From assembly GCF_014200375.1 (NCBI RefSeq), contig NZ_JACHBP010000001.1:248001-312000 (forward strand): 64,000 bases of DNA. The letters run 5' to 3'. The number at the start of each line of letters is the position of its first letter. The first letter of the stretch is position 1. Below, one piece after another: positions 7,251 through 16,717 of this stretch. The DNA comes from Terrimesophilobacter mesophilus. GTDB lineage: Bacteria; Actinomycetota; Actinomycetes; Actinomycetales; Microbacteriaceae. Both the position numbers and the translations under genes were made by a program. The notes below the pieces were generated by a model. It saw nothing but the letters and a program-made list of their open reading frames with translations. It was not told where the DNA came from and ran no database searches.

Positions 7251-8303
7251 TCAGCGATTCGTCGCCGCGACCCACTCGTCCAGCTTGCGTTCCGCCGCGC
7301 CGGAGTCGATCGCGCCCGCCGCGATGCCGAGTTTCGCCCGGAATCGTTCGACGATGGGCACCTGCACCTCAGCCGGGTTGCGGGCGAGATCGTAGGAGAC
7401 GAGCCCCGCAGCCGCATTGAGCAGCACGATGTCGCGCACCGGGCCCCCGTCGCCCGCGAGCACTCTGCGCGCGATGGCCGCGTTGTGCTCGGGGTCGCCG
7501 CCCACGAGGTCGGAGAGGTCTGCGCGGGGGATGCCGAGTTCCGCCGGGTCGAGGTCGTGCTCCGTCACGGCACCGCGGGAGACCTCCCAGATGTGGCTGT
7601 GGCCAGTCGTCGTGAGCTCGTCGAGACCGTCGTCGCCACGGAACACGAGCGCTGTCGCACCCCTCGTCTGGAAGACGCCGACGAACAACGGAACCTTGGA
7701 GAGGTCCGCGACGCCGACCGCGTTGGCCTCACAGCGCGCAGGGTTGCACAGCGGCCCGAGGAAGTTGAAGACCGTGGGGATGCCGAGTTCGCTGCGCACG
7801 CCTCCCGCATGCCGGAATCCCGGGTGGAAGTGCGCTGCGTAGGCGAAGGTGATCCCGGTCTCGGTGAAGACCCTCGCGATCGCCTCCTCCTGGAGATCGA
7901 GTCGGATGCCGAGAGCACCCAGGACATCCGATGAGCCCGCCGCCGAGCTCGCCGCCCGGTTGCCGTGCTTGATCACGGGTGCTCCGGATGCTGCAGCGAC
8001 GATCGACGCCATGGTGGAGACGTTGACGGTGCCGAACCGATCGCCGCCGGTTCCGACGATGTCGATCGCCATCGGATTGAGAGCGAGAGGCCTGGCATTC
8101 TCGAGCACGGCATCCCGGAATCCGACGACCTCGTTGACCGTCTCCCCCTTGGACTTCAGTGCGACGAGGAACCCGGCGAGCTGCGCAGGCGAGGCCTCTC
8201 CGGCCATGATCTGGCGCATCGCCCACGACGCGTCGCTGATGGACAGATTCCTGCCTTCGAGCAGTGTTGTGAGCAGTTGGGGCCAGGTCGGAGCGATAGA
8301 CAC
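7251..8303 (-). CDS. trpD: Anthranilate phosphoribosyltransferase
   Basis: 350 residues. Transfers phosphoribose from PRPP to anthranilate in tryptophan synthesis. Visible motifs are GTGGD (84-88), the NVST phosphate loop (94-97), KHGNRAASSAAGSSDVL and the metal-binding DGLDE. Length is normal. It lies divergent to ctaE, away from other trp genes, as in many actinobacteria (Rv2192c beside ctaE in Mycobacterium tuberculosis). The GTG start at 8303 is the first plausible one with conserved sequence after it; its ribosome-binding site is weak. Confidence 0.97.
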   Translation of the reverse strand: MSIAPTWPQLLTTLLEGRNLSISDASWAMRQIMAGEASPAQLAGFLVALKSKGETVNEVVGFRDAVLENARPLALNPMAIDIVGTGGDRFGTVNVSTMASIVAAASGAPVIKHGNRAASSAAGSSDVLGALGIRLDLQEEAIARVFTETGITFAYAAHFHPGFRHAGGVRSELGIPTVFNFLGPLCNPARCEANAVGVADLSKVPLFVGVFQTRGATALVFRGDDGLDELTTTGHSHIWEVSRGAVTEHDLDPAELGIPRADLSDLVGGDPEHNAAIARRVLAGDGGPVRDIVLLNAAAGLVSYDLARNPAEVQVPIVERFRAKLGIAAGAIDSGAAERKLDEWVAATNR

Positions 8304-8372
8304 AGGAAAGATCCTATCTTTTGCCCGGACTGGCGAGCCGGAATGGCGAAGTCGCGCTCGATATCGGCCATA

Positions 8373-9011
8373 ATGGAAACCGTGACCAGCACCTCTCTCT
8401 CGCACACTGTCGGCGCCCCAGTCGTCAATCGCCCGAGTGTCGTGGCTGTGGGAACGATCGTGTGGCTCGGCAGCGAAGTCATGTTCTTCGCCGGCCTGTT
8501 CGCGATCTACTTCACGCTGCGTTCGACCTCGGCAGGACTCTGGGCCTTCGAAACCTCGAAGCTCGACGTCTGGTATGCGCTGGGCAACACGACGATCCTC
8601 GTGCTCTCGTCCTTCACCTGCCAGTTCGGCGTCTTCGCGGCCGAGCGGCTCCAGGCGCGAGCAACAGGGTGGAAACCCACGCAGTGGGGCATGGTGGAGT
8701 GGTTCTTCCTCACTTACGCCATGGGCGCCGTGTTCGTCATCGGGCAGATCTTCGAGTACGCGAACCTCGTCGCAGAGCACATCAGCATCTCCTCGAACTC
8801 GTACGGATCCGCCTTCTACATCACCACGGGGTTCCACGGTCTGCACGTGATCGGCGGACTCGTCGCGTTCATCCTCGTGATCGGCCGCGCGTTCTCCGTC
8901 AAGACCTTCACCCACAAAGAGGCGATGAGCGCCATCGTCGTCTCGTACTACTGGCACTTCGTCGACGTGGTCTGGATCGGGCTGTTCCTGGTCATCTACG
9001 TACTCAAATAG
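8373..9011 (+). CDS. ctaE: Cytochrome c oxidase subunit III
   Basis: About 212 residues, five to six membrane segments. Contains the subunit III signatures WLGSEVMFFAGLFA, TTGFHGLHVIGG and YYWHFVDVVWIGLF. Part of the aa3 oxidase in the inner-membrane bcc-aa3 supercomplex. It is first in ctaE-qcrC-qcrA-qcrB, with 15 bp to qcrC. The start could be the ATG at 8373 or the GTG at 8382 (giving MTSTSLSH); both are close and neither has a strong ribosome-binding site. Confidence 0.97.
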   Translation: METVTSTSLSHTVGAPVVNRPSVVAVGTIVWLGSEVMFFAGLFAIYFTLRSTSAGLWAFETSKLDVWYALGNTTILVLSSFTCQFGVFAAERLQARATGWKPTQWGMVEWFFLTYAMGAVFVIGQIFEYANLVAEHISISSNSYGSAFYITTGFHGLHVIGGLVAFILVIGRAFSVKTFTHKEAMSAIVVSYYWHFVDVVWIGLFLVIYVLK

Positions 9012-9026
9012 GAACCCTGGAACACC

Positions 9027-9833
9027 ATGCGCACTCACACTTCGACTGACGCTCGCGGTCGCCAGACCGGACGTCGTCACCCGCTCGCATCCATCGCCCT
9101 CATCACGATCGGCCTCTTGTCGACGGGTGGCGCCTACGCGCTCATGACGACAACGGCGTCCGCGGAGACGAGCGTCGCGACCCAGCAGTCGGTGAACGAG
9201 GGACAGAAGATCTTCGCCGCCAACTGCGCGACCTGCCACGGGATGACCGCGTCCGGCACGAAGGACGGCCCGAGCCTGTACGGCGTCGGGGCGGCATCCG
9301 TCGACTTCCAGATGGGCACAGGGCGCATGCCCCTCGCCTACCAGGGACCGCAGGGGGCCCAGAAGCCGCTCCAGTTCACGCAGGAGCAGATCGATGATGT
9401 CGCGGCATACATCGCGAGTCTCGCACCCGGCCCGGCGGTTCCCGACGAGAAGTACCTCGCCGGCGACGCCGACGTCGCCCTCGGCGGCCAGCTCTTCCGC
9501 ACCAACTGCGCCATGTGCCACAACGTGGCCGGCGCAGGTGGCGCCCTCACCGAGGGCAAGTTCGCACCGTCGCTCAAGGGCGTCGAAGCGCGGCACATCT
9601 ACGAGGCGATGGTCACCGGACCGCAGAACATGCCCGTGTTCAGCGACAGCAACCTGAGCCCGCAGGACAAGGCGGACATCATCAGCTTCCTGAAGTTCCA
9701 GAACCAGCACGCATCGCCGGGAGGAGTCGACCTCGGCGGACTCGGCCCGGTATCCGAGGGCCTGTTCATCTGGATCTTCGGCCTGGGCGCGATCGTCGGA
9801 GTGACGATCTGGATCACCGCTCGCCCCAACTGA
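9027..9833 (+). CDS. qcrC: Diheme cytochrome c subunit of the bcc complex
   Basis: 268 residues. An N-terminal membrane anchor/signal segment (about 20-45) is followed by two c-type heme sites, CATCH at 67-71 and CAMCH at 161-165, and a C-terminal transmembrane helix (about 245-262). This is the fused diheme QcrC that replaces separate cytochromes c1 and c in actinobacteria and passes electrons straight to the aa3 oxidase. ATG start, 36 bp upstream of qcrA. Confidence 0.98.
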   Translation: MRTHTSTDARGRQTGRRHPLASIALITIGLLSTGGAYALMTTTASAETSVATQQSVNEGQKIFAANCATCHGMTASGTKDGPSLYGVGAASVDFQMGTGRMPLAYQGPQGAQKPLQFTQEQIDDVAAYIASLAPGPAVPDEKYLAGDADVALGGQLFRTNCAMCHNVAGAGGALTEGKFAPSLKGVEARHIYEAMVTGPQNMPVFSDSNLSPQDKADIISFLKFQNQHASPGGVDLGGLGPVSEGLFIWIFGLGAIVGVTIWITARPN

Positions 9834-9869
9834 CGTCGCACACTACTGAAACAGTTCGAAGGGAACGCA

Positions 9870-10940
9870 ATGGCTCAGCATGACGGTGACAAGGCCACCG
9901 CTGCCGGCTCAGAACTCGAAGCCGTCTCGCCGCGTACGGTCTCCACCGGTACGGCGGTCGCCACGACCGGCGGCGCCTTCGAGAACCCTGGAATGCCCCC
10001 GCACTCCCCTCGGGCCACCGATTTGGACCCGAGGAAGGACAAGACCGCGGAGCGCCGCGTCGGCCTGCTCTTCCTGTTCTCCATCGTCGGTAGCGTCTTC
10101 GCCATCGTGGCGTACATCATCTTCCCGATCGTCCCCGGCGACCTCTCGTCGGTGCGCGTCAACAACATGCTGCTGGGCGTCGGGATCTCGGTCGCCCTGC
10201 TCGCGATCGGCCTCGGAGCGATCTACTGGGCCAAGAACCTCATGAAGGATGGCGAGTGGGAGGAGCACCGTCACCCGACCCGCGGTTCCGAGGACACCAG
10301 GGCCGCCGCCGTCGAGGTCTTCACGCTCGGCAATGAGGAGTCGGGATTCGGGCGGCGCTCGCTCATCCGCAACAGCCTCATCGGAGCGCTCGTCGTCTCT
10401 CCGCTTCCCGCCGTCGTCATGTTCCGCGACCTCGCCCCCGCTGCCGACCCGGTCGCCCTCCTCAAGGAGACACTCTGGGAAAAGGACGTCCGTCTCATGC
10501 GGGACCCGGCCAACACCCCGGTCAAGGCGTCGGAGGTCACGCTCGGCTCCGTCTTCCAGATCATTCCCGAGAATCTCGCCGGCCGTGAGGACTTCCTCGA
10601 ACAGAAGGCCAAGGCCGCCGTCCTCCTCATGAGGCTGAAGCCGGAGGACCTGCACGTCTCGCCGGAGCGCGCGGACTGGAACTACCAGGGAATCGTCGCG
10701 TACTCCAAGATCTGCACGCACGTCGGATGCCCCGTCGCGCTGGCAGAGCAGCACACGCACCATCTGCTGTGCCCGTGCCACCAGTCGCAGTTCGACATCA
10801 GCCACGAGGCGAAGGTCATCTTCGGCCCAGCCAAGCGGCCTCTTCCCCAACTTCCCATCACCGTGGACGCCCAGGGCTATCTCGTCGCCCGCAGCGGATT
10901 CCACGAACCCGTCGGCCCGAGCTTCTGGGAGCGTTCATGA
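9870..10940 (+). CDS. qcrA: Rieske iron-sulfur subunit of the bcc complex
   Basis: 356 residues. Three hydrophobic segments in the N-terminal half (about 63-85, 95-115 and 170-185) are typical of the long actinobacterial QcrA. The 2Fe-2S ligands are Cys282 and His284 (CTHVGC) and Cys301 and His304 (CPCH), with Cys287 and Cys303 as the expected disulfide. The stop overlaps the qcrB start as ATGA. It carries electrons from menaquinol to cytochrome c. Confidence 0.98.
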   Translation: MAQHDGDKATAAGSELEAVSPRTVSTGTAVATTGGAFENPGMPPHSPRATDLDPRKDKTAERRVGLLFLFSIVGSVFAIVAYIIFPIVPGDLSSVRVNNMLLGVGISVALLAIGLGAIYWAKNLMKDGEWEEHRHPTRGSEDTRAAAVEVFTLGNEESGFGRRSLIRNSLIGALVVSPLPAVVMFRDLAPAADPVALLKETLWEKDVRLMRDPANTPVKASEVTLGSVFQIIPENLAGREDFLEQKAKAAVLLMRLKPEDLHVSPERADWNYQGIVAYSKICTHVGCPVALAEQHTHHLLCPCHQSQFDISHEAKVIFGPAKRPLPQLPITVDAQGYLVARSGFHEPVGPSFWERS

Positions 10941-12565
10941 CCACCGCGCAGGATACGACAACGACGAAGTCTCCCGTCGCCGCGCCGACGCGTGGATCGC
11001 GATTCACCGGCGCCGTCGCGAACTATCTCGATGAGCGTACGAGCATCTCCGGCATCACCAAGGAGCTCGGGCGCAAGATCTTCCCGGACCACTGGTCCTT
11101 CATGCTCGGTGAGGTCGCGCTCTACAGTTTCATCGCGATCCTGCTGTCCGGCACGTTCCTCACGTTCTTCTTCGAACCGACCATGACCCAGGTGCACTAC
11201 GAGGGCTCGTATGTCGGTCTCAAGGGAATCGAGATGTCGGCCGCATACGCATCGACCCTCGACATCTCCTTCGACATCCGCGGCGGCCTGCTCATGCGCC
11301 AGGTGCACCACTGGGCGGCACTGCTGTTCGTCGCGGCCATCGGGCTCCACATGCTGCGGGTGTTCTTCAACGGGTCGTTCAAGAAGCCTCGTGAGCTCAA
11401 CTGGGTCATCGGATTCGTTCTCTTCATCCTCGCGATGGGCGAAGGCTTCACCGGCTACTCGCTCCCCGACGACCTCCTCTCCGGCAACGGCCTTCGCATC
11501 ATCGACGGAATGGTCAAGGGCATCCCGCTCGCCGGTACCTGGATCTCCTACCTGCTGTTCGGCGGCGAGTTCCCCGGCACGGCGATCGTCCCCCGCCTCT
11601 ACTCGCTGCACATCCTCCTTCTGCCGGCGATCCTCGTCGCGGCTCTCGGCCTGCACCTGTTGCTCATGGTCATCAACAAGCACACCCAGTACGCGGGACC
11701 CGGGCGCACGAACGACAATGTCGTCGGTGTGCCGATCATGCCGAACTTCGCGGCGAAGGCCGGCGGATTCTTCTTCGTCGTCTTCGGTGTGATCGTCCTC
11801 ATCTCGTCGTTCTTCACGATCAACCCGATCTGGAACTACGGCCCATACGACCCGTCCCCCATCTCTGCAGGAACCCAGCCGGACTGGTACATCGGATTCG
11901 CCGACGGTGGCCTCCGTCTCGTTCCGCCAGGCCTCGAATTCGTCCTGTGGGGCCACACCTGGTCGTTCAACATCATCCTGCCGCTGATCGTTCTCGGCCT
12001 GTTCATCGTGCTCGTGGCGATCTATCCGTTCCTGGAGGCGTGGATCACCGGCGACAAGCGTGAGCACCACATCACCGAGCGACCGCGCAATGCGCCGACC
12101 CGCACCGCGATCGGCGCCGCGGGAGTCACGTTCTATGCCGTCCTGTGGGCAGCAGCCGCGTCGGACATCCTCGCCACGCACTTCCACCTCACGATCGAGG
12201 CCGTCACGCACTCCCTGCAGGCGCTCTTGATCCTGGGCCCGATCATCGCGTACCTCATCGCCAAGCGGGTGTGCCTCGCGCTCCAGAAGAAGGATCGTGA
12301 GATCGCTCTGCACGGATACGAGTCCGGTCGCATGATCAGACTCCCGGGTGGCGAGTACCACGAGGTGCACCAGCCGCTCGACGACTATGAGCGTTGGCGT
12401 CTCGTCGACTACGTCGACTACAAGCCGCTCATGATCCGTCCGGATGCCCGGGGCAGGATCAGCCCCGTGCAGCGCGTTCGTGCGGTGCTGTCCCGGTGGT
12501 TCTTCGAGGACAGGATCTCACCGGCGACGCGTGCGGAGCTGGAGTCGGGCGAAGGCCACCACTAG
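10937..12565 (+). CDS. qcrB: Cytochrome b subunit of the bcc complex
   Basis: 542 residues, eight or more membrane helices. Contains the QRHH-equivalent helix RQVHHWAALLFVAAIGLHML and the Qo-site region with PDWYIGF. The long hydrophilic C-terminal tail is characteristic of actinobacterial QcrB. It oxidises menaquinol and is the target class of telacebec-type inhibitors. The ATG at 10937 overlaps the qcrA stop. It is the last gene of the + strand respiratory operon, converging with the GNAT gene. Confidence 0.98.
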   Translation: MTTAQDTTTTKSPVAAPTRGSRFTGAVANYLDERTSISGITKELGRKIFPDHWSFMLGEVALYSFIAILLSGTFLTFFFEPTMTQVHYEGSYVGLKGIEMSAAYASTLDISFDIRGGLLMRQVHHWAALLFVAAIGLHMLRVFFNGSFKKPRELNWVIGFVLFILAMGEGFTGYSLPDDLLSGNGLRIIDGMVKGIPLAGTWISYLLFGGEFPGTAIVPRLYSLHILLLPAILVAALGLHLLLMVINKHTQYAGPGRTNDNVVGVPIMPNFAAKAGGFFFVVFGVIVLISSFFTINPIWNYGPYDPSPISAGTQPDWYIGFADGGLRLVPPGLEFVLWGHTWSFNIILPLIVLGLFIVLVAIYPFLEAWITGDKREHHITERPRNAPTRTAIGAAGVTFYAVLWAAAASDILATHFHLTIEAVTHSLQALLILGPIIAYLIAKRVCLALQKKDREIALHGYESGRMIRLPGGEYHEVHQPLDDYERWRLVDYVDYKPLMIRPDARGRISPVQRVRAVLSRWFFEDRISPATRAELESGEGHH

Positions 12566-12647
12566 GAGGGGCCGCCGCCCGGAACGGGCATCGGCACTGG
12601 CGTCGCGGTGGCGACCGGACATGGTCAACCCTTCAGACTCCAGCGCG

Positions 12648-13067
12648 CTACTCGTCGAAGCGCTTCTTCAGGAAGTCCGCCGTGGAGCGGTAGTCGAGCC
12701 GTTCGTAGAATGCAGCACTCTTGAGTGTGGCGACGGTGAGCTGGCGAACCCCCCTGTCCAGGCACTCCGCCTCGATCGCTGCCACGAGCTGGCTCCCGAT
12801 ACCGCGGGCACGTGACTGCTCCTCCACCACGAGCTCCTGCAGTTGGGCCGAATCCCCGTTCGTGTAGAACAGTCGCGCGATCGTGGCGAGGGCGTAGCCG
12901 ACCACGCGATCTCCATCGTCGACCACGAAGAGGATGTGATCATCCGACTGGTGGACGGCATCCCGAAACGCCGCGTCGAACACCTGGCGGTTCGGCGTGT
13001 ACTGTTCCCCCAGCTGCGCGAGGAGGCCGAACACCGTCGGTCCGTCCTCGAGCCTCGCTCTTCGCAC
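12648..13067 (-). CDS. GNAT family N-acetyltransferase
   Basis: 139 residues from a GTG at 13067. The acetyl-CoA loop is seen as VVEEQSRARGIGSQLVAAIE (R/Q-x-x-G-x-G/A pattern), followed by the C-terminal LKSAAFYERLDYRSTADFLKK typical of small GNATs. The substrate is unknown. It is 40 bp downstream of ctaF, so it may ride on the cytochrome oxidase transcript. A TTG closer to the ctaF stop would add about 17 residues and cannot be excluded. Confidence 0.87.
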   Translation of the reverse strand: MRRARLEDGPTVFGLLAQLGEQYTPNRQVFDAAFRDAVHQSDDHILFVVDDGDRVVGYALATIARLFYTNGDSAQLQELVVEEQSRARGIGSQLVAAIEAECLDRGVRQLTVATLKSAAFYERLDYRSTADFLKKRFDE

Positions 13068-13107
13068 TGCCGGAGATCCGGCAGCAGCGTGGGAACCGGC
13101 GACCGGA

Positions 13108-13530
13108 TCAGCGACCAAAGTATCCGCGGTAGTACTCGAAGACCCAGCCCACGATGCACACGAACGCGAGTGCGGCGCCGATGAAGGCGATCCACTCGCC
13201 GATGGCGACCCCGAGGAAGACGAGCGCTGCACCCGCAGCCACCATCATCGGCCACCAGCTCCACGGGCTGTAGAAGCCGACCTCGGTGTCCCCGTCATCG
13301 ATATCCGCTGTCTGGATGTCCTCGGGAAGTTCGCCGCCCTGCGCAGAGTGCGCCCGGCCGAGGAAGAAGGCGATGAGGGCGAACAGGGCACCACACAGCG
13401 CAAGGGCGAGCGTGCCCACCCACTCCACGTAGCCGTGGAAGGAGTCCAGCAGGCTCCACACCGTGTACAGCGCCGACGCCCCCCAGAAGAACGCCGTCAG
13501 GATCCAGAACAGATGGGTGTTGGTTTTCAC
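13108..13530 (-). CDS. ctaF: Cytochrome c oxidase subunit IV, actinobacterial type
   Basis: 140 residues with about four hydrophobic helices, beginning MKTNTHLFWILTAFFWG and containing GFYSPWSWWPMMVAA, both characteristic of the actinobacterial-specific subunit IV. The GTG start lies 2 bp after the ctaD stop, so the two are coupled. It stabilises the aa3 oxidase within the supercomplex. Confidence 0.95.
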   Translation of the reverse strand: MKTNTHLFWILTAFFWGASALYTVWSLLDSFHGYVEWVGTLALALCGALFALIAFFLGRAHSAQGGELPEDIQTADIDDGDTEVGFYSPWSWWPMMVAAGAALVFLGVAIGEWIAFIGAALAFVCIVGWVFEYYRGYFGR

Positions 13531-13532
13531 GG

Positions 13533-15314
13533 CTACTTCACCTTCTCGTCACTGAGATCCATGACCGGTGCATCCGGGGCATCCTTACCGGGCCCGATAC
13601 CGTACTGGACCGGCGCCGCCTCGGGGTGGTTCAGGTCGAACGCCGGCGACTCGGAACGGATGCGGGGAATCGAGGTGAAGTTGTGGCGAGGCGGGGGGCA
13701 GGATGTCGCCCACTCGAGCGATCGCCCGTACCCCCACGGGTCGTTGACGGTCACGCGCGGCGCCCTGCGTGCCGTGATGTACACGTTGTAGAGGAAGGGG
13801 ATCATCGAGATGCCGAGCAGCATCGCACCCATCGTCGACAACTGGTTCATCCAGGTGAAGCCGTCCTCCGGCTGGTAGGTCGCGTACCGCCGCGGCATCC
13901 CCATGACGCCGAGCCAGTGCTGCACCAGGAAGGTCGTGTGGAACCCGAGGAACAGCAGCCAGAAGTGCACTTTTCCGAGCCGCTCGTTGAGCATCTTGCC
14001 CGTCCACTTCGGCCACCAGAAGTAGAACCCGCTGAACATCGCGAACACGACGGTGCCGAAGACGACGTAGTGGAAGTGCGCGACGACGAAGTAGGTGTCC
14101 GACACGTGGAAGTCCAGAGGCGGGGACGCCAGGATGACGCCCGTGAGCCCGCCGAAGGTGAACGTCACGAGGAATCCGATGGCCCACAGCATGGCGGCCT
14201 CGAATGTGATCGAGCCTCGCCACATCGTCCCGACCCAGTTGAAGATCTTCACTCCGGTGGGGACGGCGATGAGCATCGTCATGAGCGAGAAGAAGGGCAG
14301 CAGCACGGAGCCGGTGACGTACATGTGGTGCGCCCAGACCGTGACCGAGAGGGCGGCGATCGCGACAGTGGCCCCGACGAGGGTCTTATAGCCGAAGACG
14401 GGCTTCCGGCTGAAGACAGGGAACACCTCTGACACGATGCCGAAGAACGGCAGCGCGATGATGTAGACCTCCGGATGTCCGAAGAACCAGAACAGGTGCT
14501 GCCAGAGGATCGCTCCCCCGGCCTCGACGTTGTAGATGTGACCGCCGAGCACCCGGTCCATGCCAAGGCCGAGCAGCGCCGCGGCCAGCGGCGGGAACGC
14601 CATGAGAACGAGGATGGACGTCACCATCGCGTTCCAGGTGAAGATCGGCATCCGGAACATCGTCATGCCGGGTGCGCGCATCGTGATGATCGTGGTGATG
14701 AAGTTCACCGCGCCGAGGATCGTGCCGAACCCGCTGAGCGCAAGACCGAACACCCAGAGGTTCCCTCCGGCGCCCGGGGAGAACGTCGTCTCCGACAGTG
14801 GCGCGTAAGCGAACCAGCCGAAGGATGCCGCGCCCTGCGGCGTGAGGAAGCCGGCCACGGCGATGAGGCTGCCGAAGCTGTAGAGCCAGTATGCGAACGC
14901 GTTCAGGCGTGGGAACGCGACATCCGGCGCCCCGATCTGCAGCGGCATGATCACATTCACGAACCCGGCGAAGAGCGGCGTCGCGAACATGAGCAGCATG
15001 ATCGTGCCGTGCATCGTGAAGAGCTGGTTGTACTGGTCCTTGGTCTGCAGGAGCTCGAGACCGGGTTCGAAGAGCTGGGCGCGGATCACGAGTGCCATGA
15101 CTCCGCCGAGGCAGAAGTAGATGAACGACGTGATCAGGTAGAGGTACCCGATCTTCTTGTGGTCGGTCGTCGTGATCCAGTCGACGATGAGGTCACCCTT
15201 GGATCCCACCTTCGATGCTCCGAAGTCCTGACCGCTGCCACGGCGCGGCTGCCCCGGTTTCTGCGGAGCCGAGGTGCTGGGAGCTGAGGTGCGCGGTGCT
15301 GTCGATGTGCTCAT
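13533..15314 (-). CDS. ctaD: Cytochrome c oxidase subunit I
   Basis: 593 residues, twelve membrane helices. Shows the heme-copper core: [15 protein letters not shown] with the CuB-ligand His and cross-linked Tyr, WAHHMY, and the heme a/a3 helix THFHYVVFG-type sequence ([11 protein letters not shown]). It reduces O2 to water with proton pumping. An Ala/Ser/Pro-rich N-terminal extension of about 35 residues precedes the first helix. It follows ctaC by 11 bp. Confidence 0.98.
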   Translation of the reverse strand: MSTSTAPRTSAPSTSAPQKPGQPRRGSGQDFGASKVGSKGDLIVDWITTTDHKKIGYLYLITSFIYFCLGGVMALVIRAQLFEPGLELLQTKDQYNQLFTMHGTIMLLMFATPLFAGFVNVIMPLQIGAPDVAFPRLNAFAYWLYSFGSLIAVAGFLTPQGAASFGWFAYAPLSETTFSPGAGGNLWVFGLALSGFGTILGAVNFITTIITMRAPGMTMFRMPIFTWNAMVTSILVLMAFPPLAAALLGLGMDRVLGGHIYNVEAGGAILWQHLFWFFGHPEVYIIALPFFGIVSEVFPVFSRKPVFGYKTLVGATVAIAALSVTVWAHHMYVTGSVLLPFFSLMTMLIAVPTGVKIFNWVGTMWRGSITFEAAMLWAIGFLVTFTFGGLTGVILASPPLDFHVSDTYFVVAHFHYVVFGTVVFAMFSGFYFWWPKWTGKMLNERLGKVHFWLLFLGFHTTFLVQHWLGVMGMPRRYATYQPEDGFTWMNQLSTMGAMLLGISMIPFLYNVYITARRAPRVTVNDPWGYGRSLEWATSCPPPRHNFTSIPRIRSESPAFDLNHPEAAPVQYGIGPGKDAPDAPVMDLSDEKVK

Positions 15315-15325
15315 TGTTGCGTGCC

Positions 15326-16204
15326 CTACTCGTTGCCGGTCGGGGCTTGCGTGCCCGGCTGGTTGGTGTTCGTGTTGTACTCGGGGCCGAGAGCGCCCGT
15401 CTGTCCCTTGTCCGCGAGGCTTTGGATGTAGGCGTTGTAGTCGCTTTCGGACACGACGCGGACCTTGAACAGCATGAGCGAGTGGTATTCGCCGCACAGT
15501 TCGGCGCACTTGCCCATGTATTCGCCGATTTTCAGCGGTGTGAAGTAGATGTGGTTCGACTTGCCGGGGATCATGTCCTTCTTGTACAGGAAGTCGGGAA
15601 CCCAGAAGGAGTGGACGACATCGCGGCTCTCGATGTCGAGGGCGACGGTCTTGCCCACCGGAAGGTAGAGGATCGGAAGTTTGCTTTCGTCGATGTAGGG
15701 CGGGGTGTCGATCTCCTGGGCCTGGATGCCCTGCGTGTAGACGCCCTTGCCGTCCGGGCCGACATTGAGGTAGTTGAAGTCCCACGACCAGCGCTTGCCG
15801 AACACCTGGATCTGCACATCCGGATTCGCCGTCGGCTGTTCGATGTTGGCCTGGTCGCGCGCGGTGAAGGCGAAGAACCCGAGGACGAGGATGAGCGGAA
15901 CGATCGTGTAGAAGATCTCGATCGGCATGTTGTAGCGCAATTGCACCGGGAGGCCGGTCTGTCCCTTGCGGCGGCGGTAGACGACCGCCGTCCAGATGAT
16001 GAGGCCCCAGACGAGAAGGCCGATCGCCAGGAGGATGATCCAGCTCGTGACCCAGAGGCCCGTGATGTCATCGGTGTGGTTCGTGATGCCGGGTTCGCCG
16101 GGGAGGAAACCCCGAAGCTGGGTTTGGGTGCAGCCGGCCAGCGCCAGGGCAACGCCGAGGGCGACCGGGATGGCTATCCACCGAAGACGACGAGGAGAAC
16201 GCAC
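15326..16204 (-). CDS. ctaC: Cytochrome c oxidase subunit II
   Basis: 292 residues. Probable lipoprotein signal ending in the lipobox LAGC (about residue 20), then two membrane helices and a cupredoxin domain with the CuA site [12 protein letters not shown] (Cys233, Cys237, His241, Met244). The GTG at 16204 is chosen because GAGAGG lies at the right distance and it directly precedes the Arg-rich signal peptide; longer starts would bury the signal. It receives electrons from QcrC. First gene of ctaC-ctaD-ctaF. Confidence 0.97.
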   Translation of the reverse strand: MRSPRRLRWIAIPVALGVALALAGCTQTQLRGFLPGEPGITNHTDDITGLWVTSWIILLAIGLLVWGLIIWTAVVYRRRKGQTGLPVQLRYNMPIEIFYTIVPLILVLGFFAFTARDQANIEQPTANPDVQIQVFGKRWSWDFNYLNVGPDGKGVYTQGIQAQEIDTPPYIDESKLPILYLPVGKTVALDIESRDVVHSFWVPDFLYKKDMIPGKSNHIYFTPLKIGEYMGKCAELCGEYHSLMLFKVRVVSESDYNAYIQSLADKGQTGALGPEYNTNTNQPGTQAPTGNE

Positions 16205-16318
16205 TGGAGACCTCTCGGATGACGCGGAGACTGACATGGACAGTCTATTGAACGCTCCCAGCCTACTCTGAAGGACGCGCCCTGCCATGCCGAAAACCGG
16301 CGAAAGACGGCCTAAACC

Positions 16319-16681
16319 CTAGTGGAAGGAGTCACCGCAGGCACAACTTCCGCCGGCGTTCGGGTTATCGATGGTGAAGCCCTGCTTCTGGATGGTGTCC
16401 TCGAAGTCGATCGTGGCGCCATCGAGGTACGGAACGCTCATCTTGTCGACGACGACCTCGACGCCGTCGAACTCGGCCGTGGAATCGCCGTCGAGCAGTC
16501 GCTCGTCGAAGTAGAGCTGGTAGATGAGGCCGGAGCATCCACCCGGCTGGACCGCCACGCGGAGGCGCAGGTCGTCCCTGCCCTCCTGCTCGCACAGGGT
16601 GCGCACCTTCTCAGACGCGGTGAGCGTCAGGGTGACACCATGCGTCGGCGTCTCGGTCGCGACTGCTGTCGTCTCAGACAT
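16319..16681 (-). CDS. erpA: Iron-sulfur cluster insertion protein (A-type carrier)
   Basis: 120 residues. HesB/IscA fold with the three cluster-binding cysteines Cys49 (PGGCSG), Cys113 and Cys115 (SCACG). Delivers Fe-S clusters to apoproteins in the cytosol. AAGGAG lies before the ATG. It sits just upstream of the cytochrome oxidase operon on the same strand, as in other actinobacteria, with a 114-bp gap to ctaC. Confidence 0.96.
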   Translation of the reverse strand: MSETTAVATETPTHGVTLTLTASEKVRTLCEQEGRDDLRLRVAVQPGGCSGLIYQLYFDERLLDGDSTAEFDGVEVVVDKMSVPYLDGATIDFEDTIQKQGFTIDNPNAGGSCACGDSFH

Positions 16682-16717
16682 GTCCTGCTCCTTCGTTCTT
16701 GTTCCAGTGTATGCGCT

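Noticed and set aside
8304-9710. An in-frame upstream extension of trpD across ctaE and qcrC
   Set aside because: The extension is antisense to well-supported cytochrome genes and the conserved TrpD sequence begins at 8303.
12566-12647. Short GC stems between qcrB and the GNAT gene as a bidirectional terminator
   Set aside because: Stems are about 5 bp and no T-run is present on either side; a factor-dependent end is as likely.
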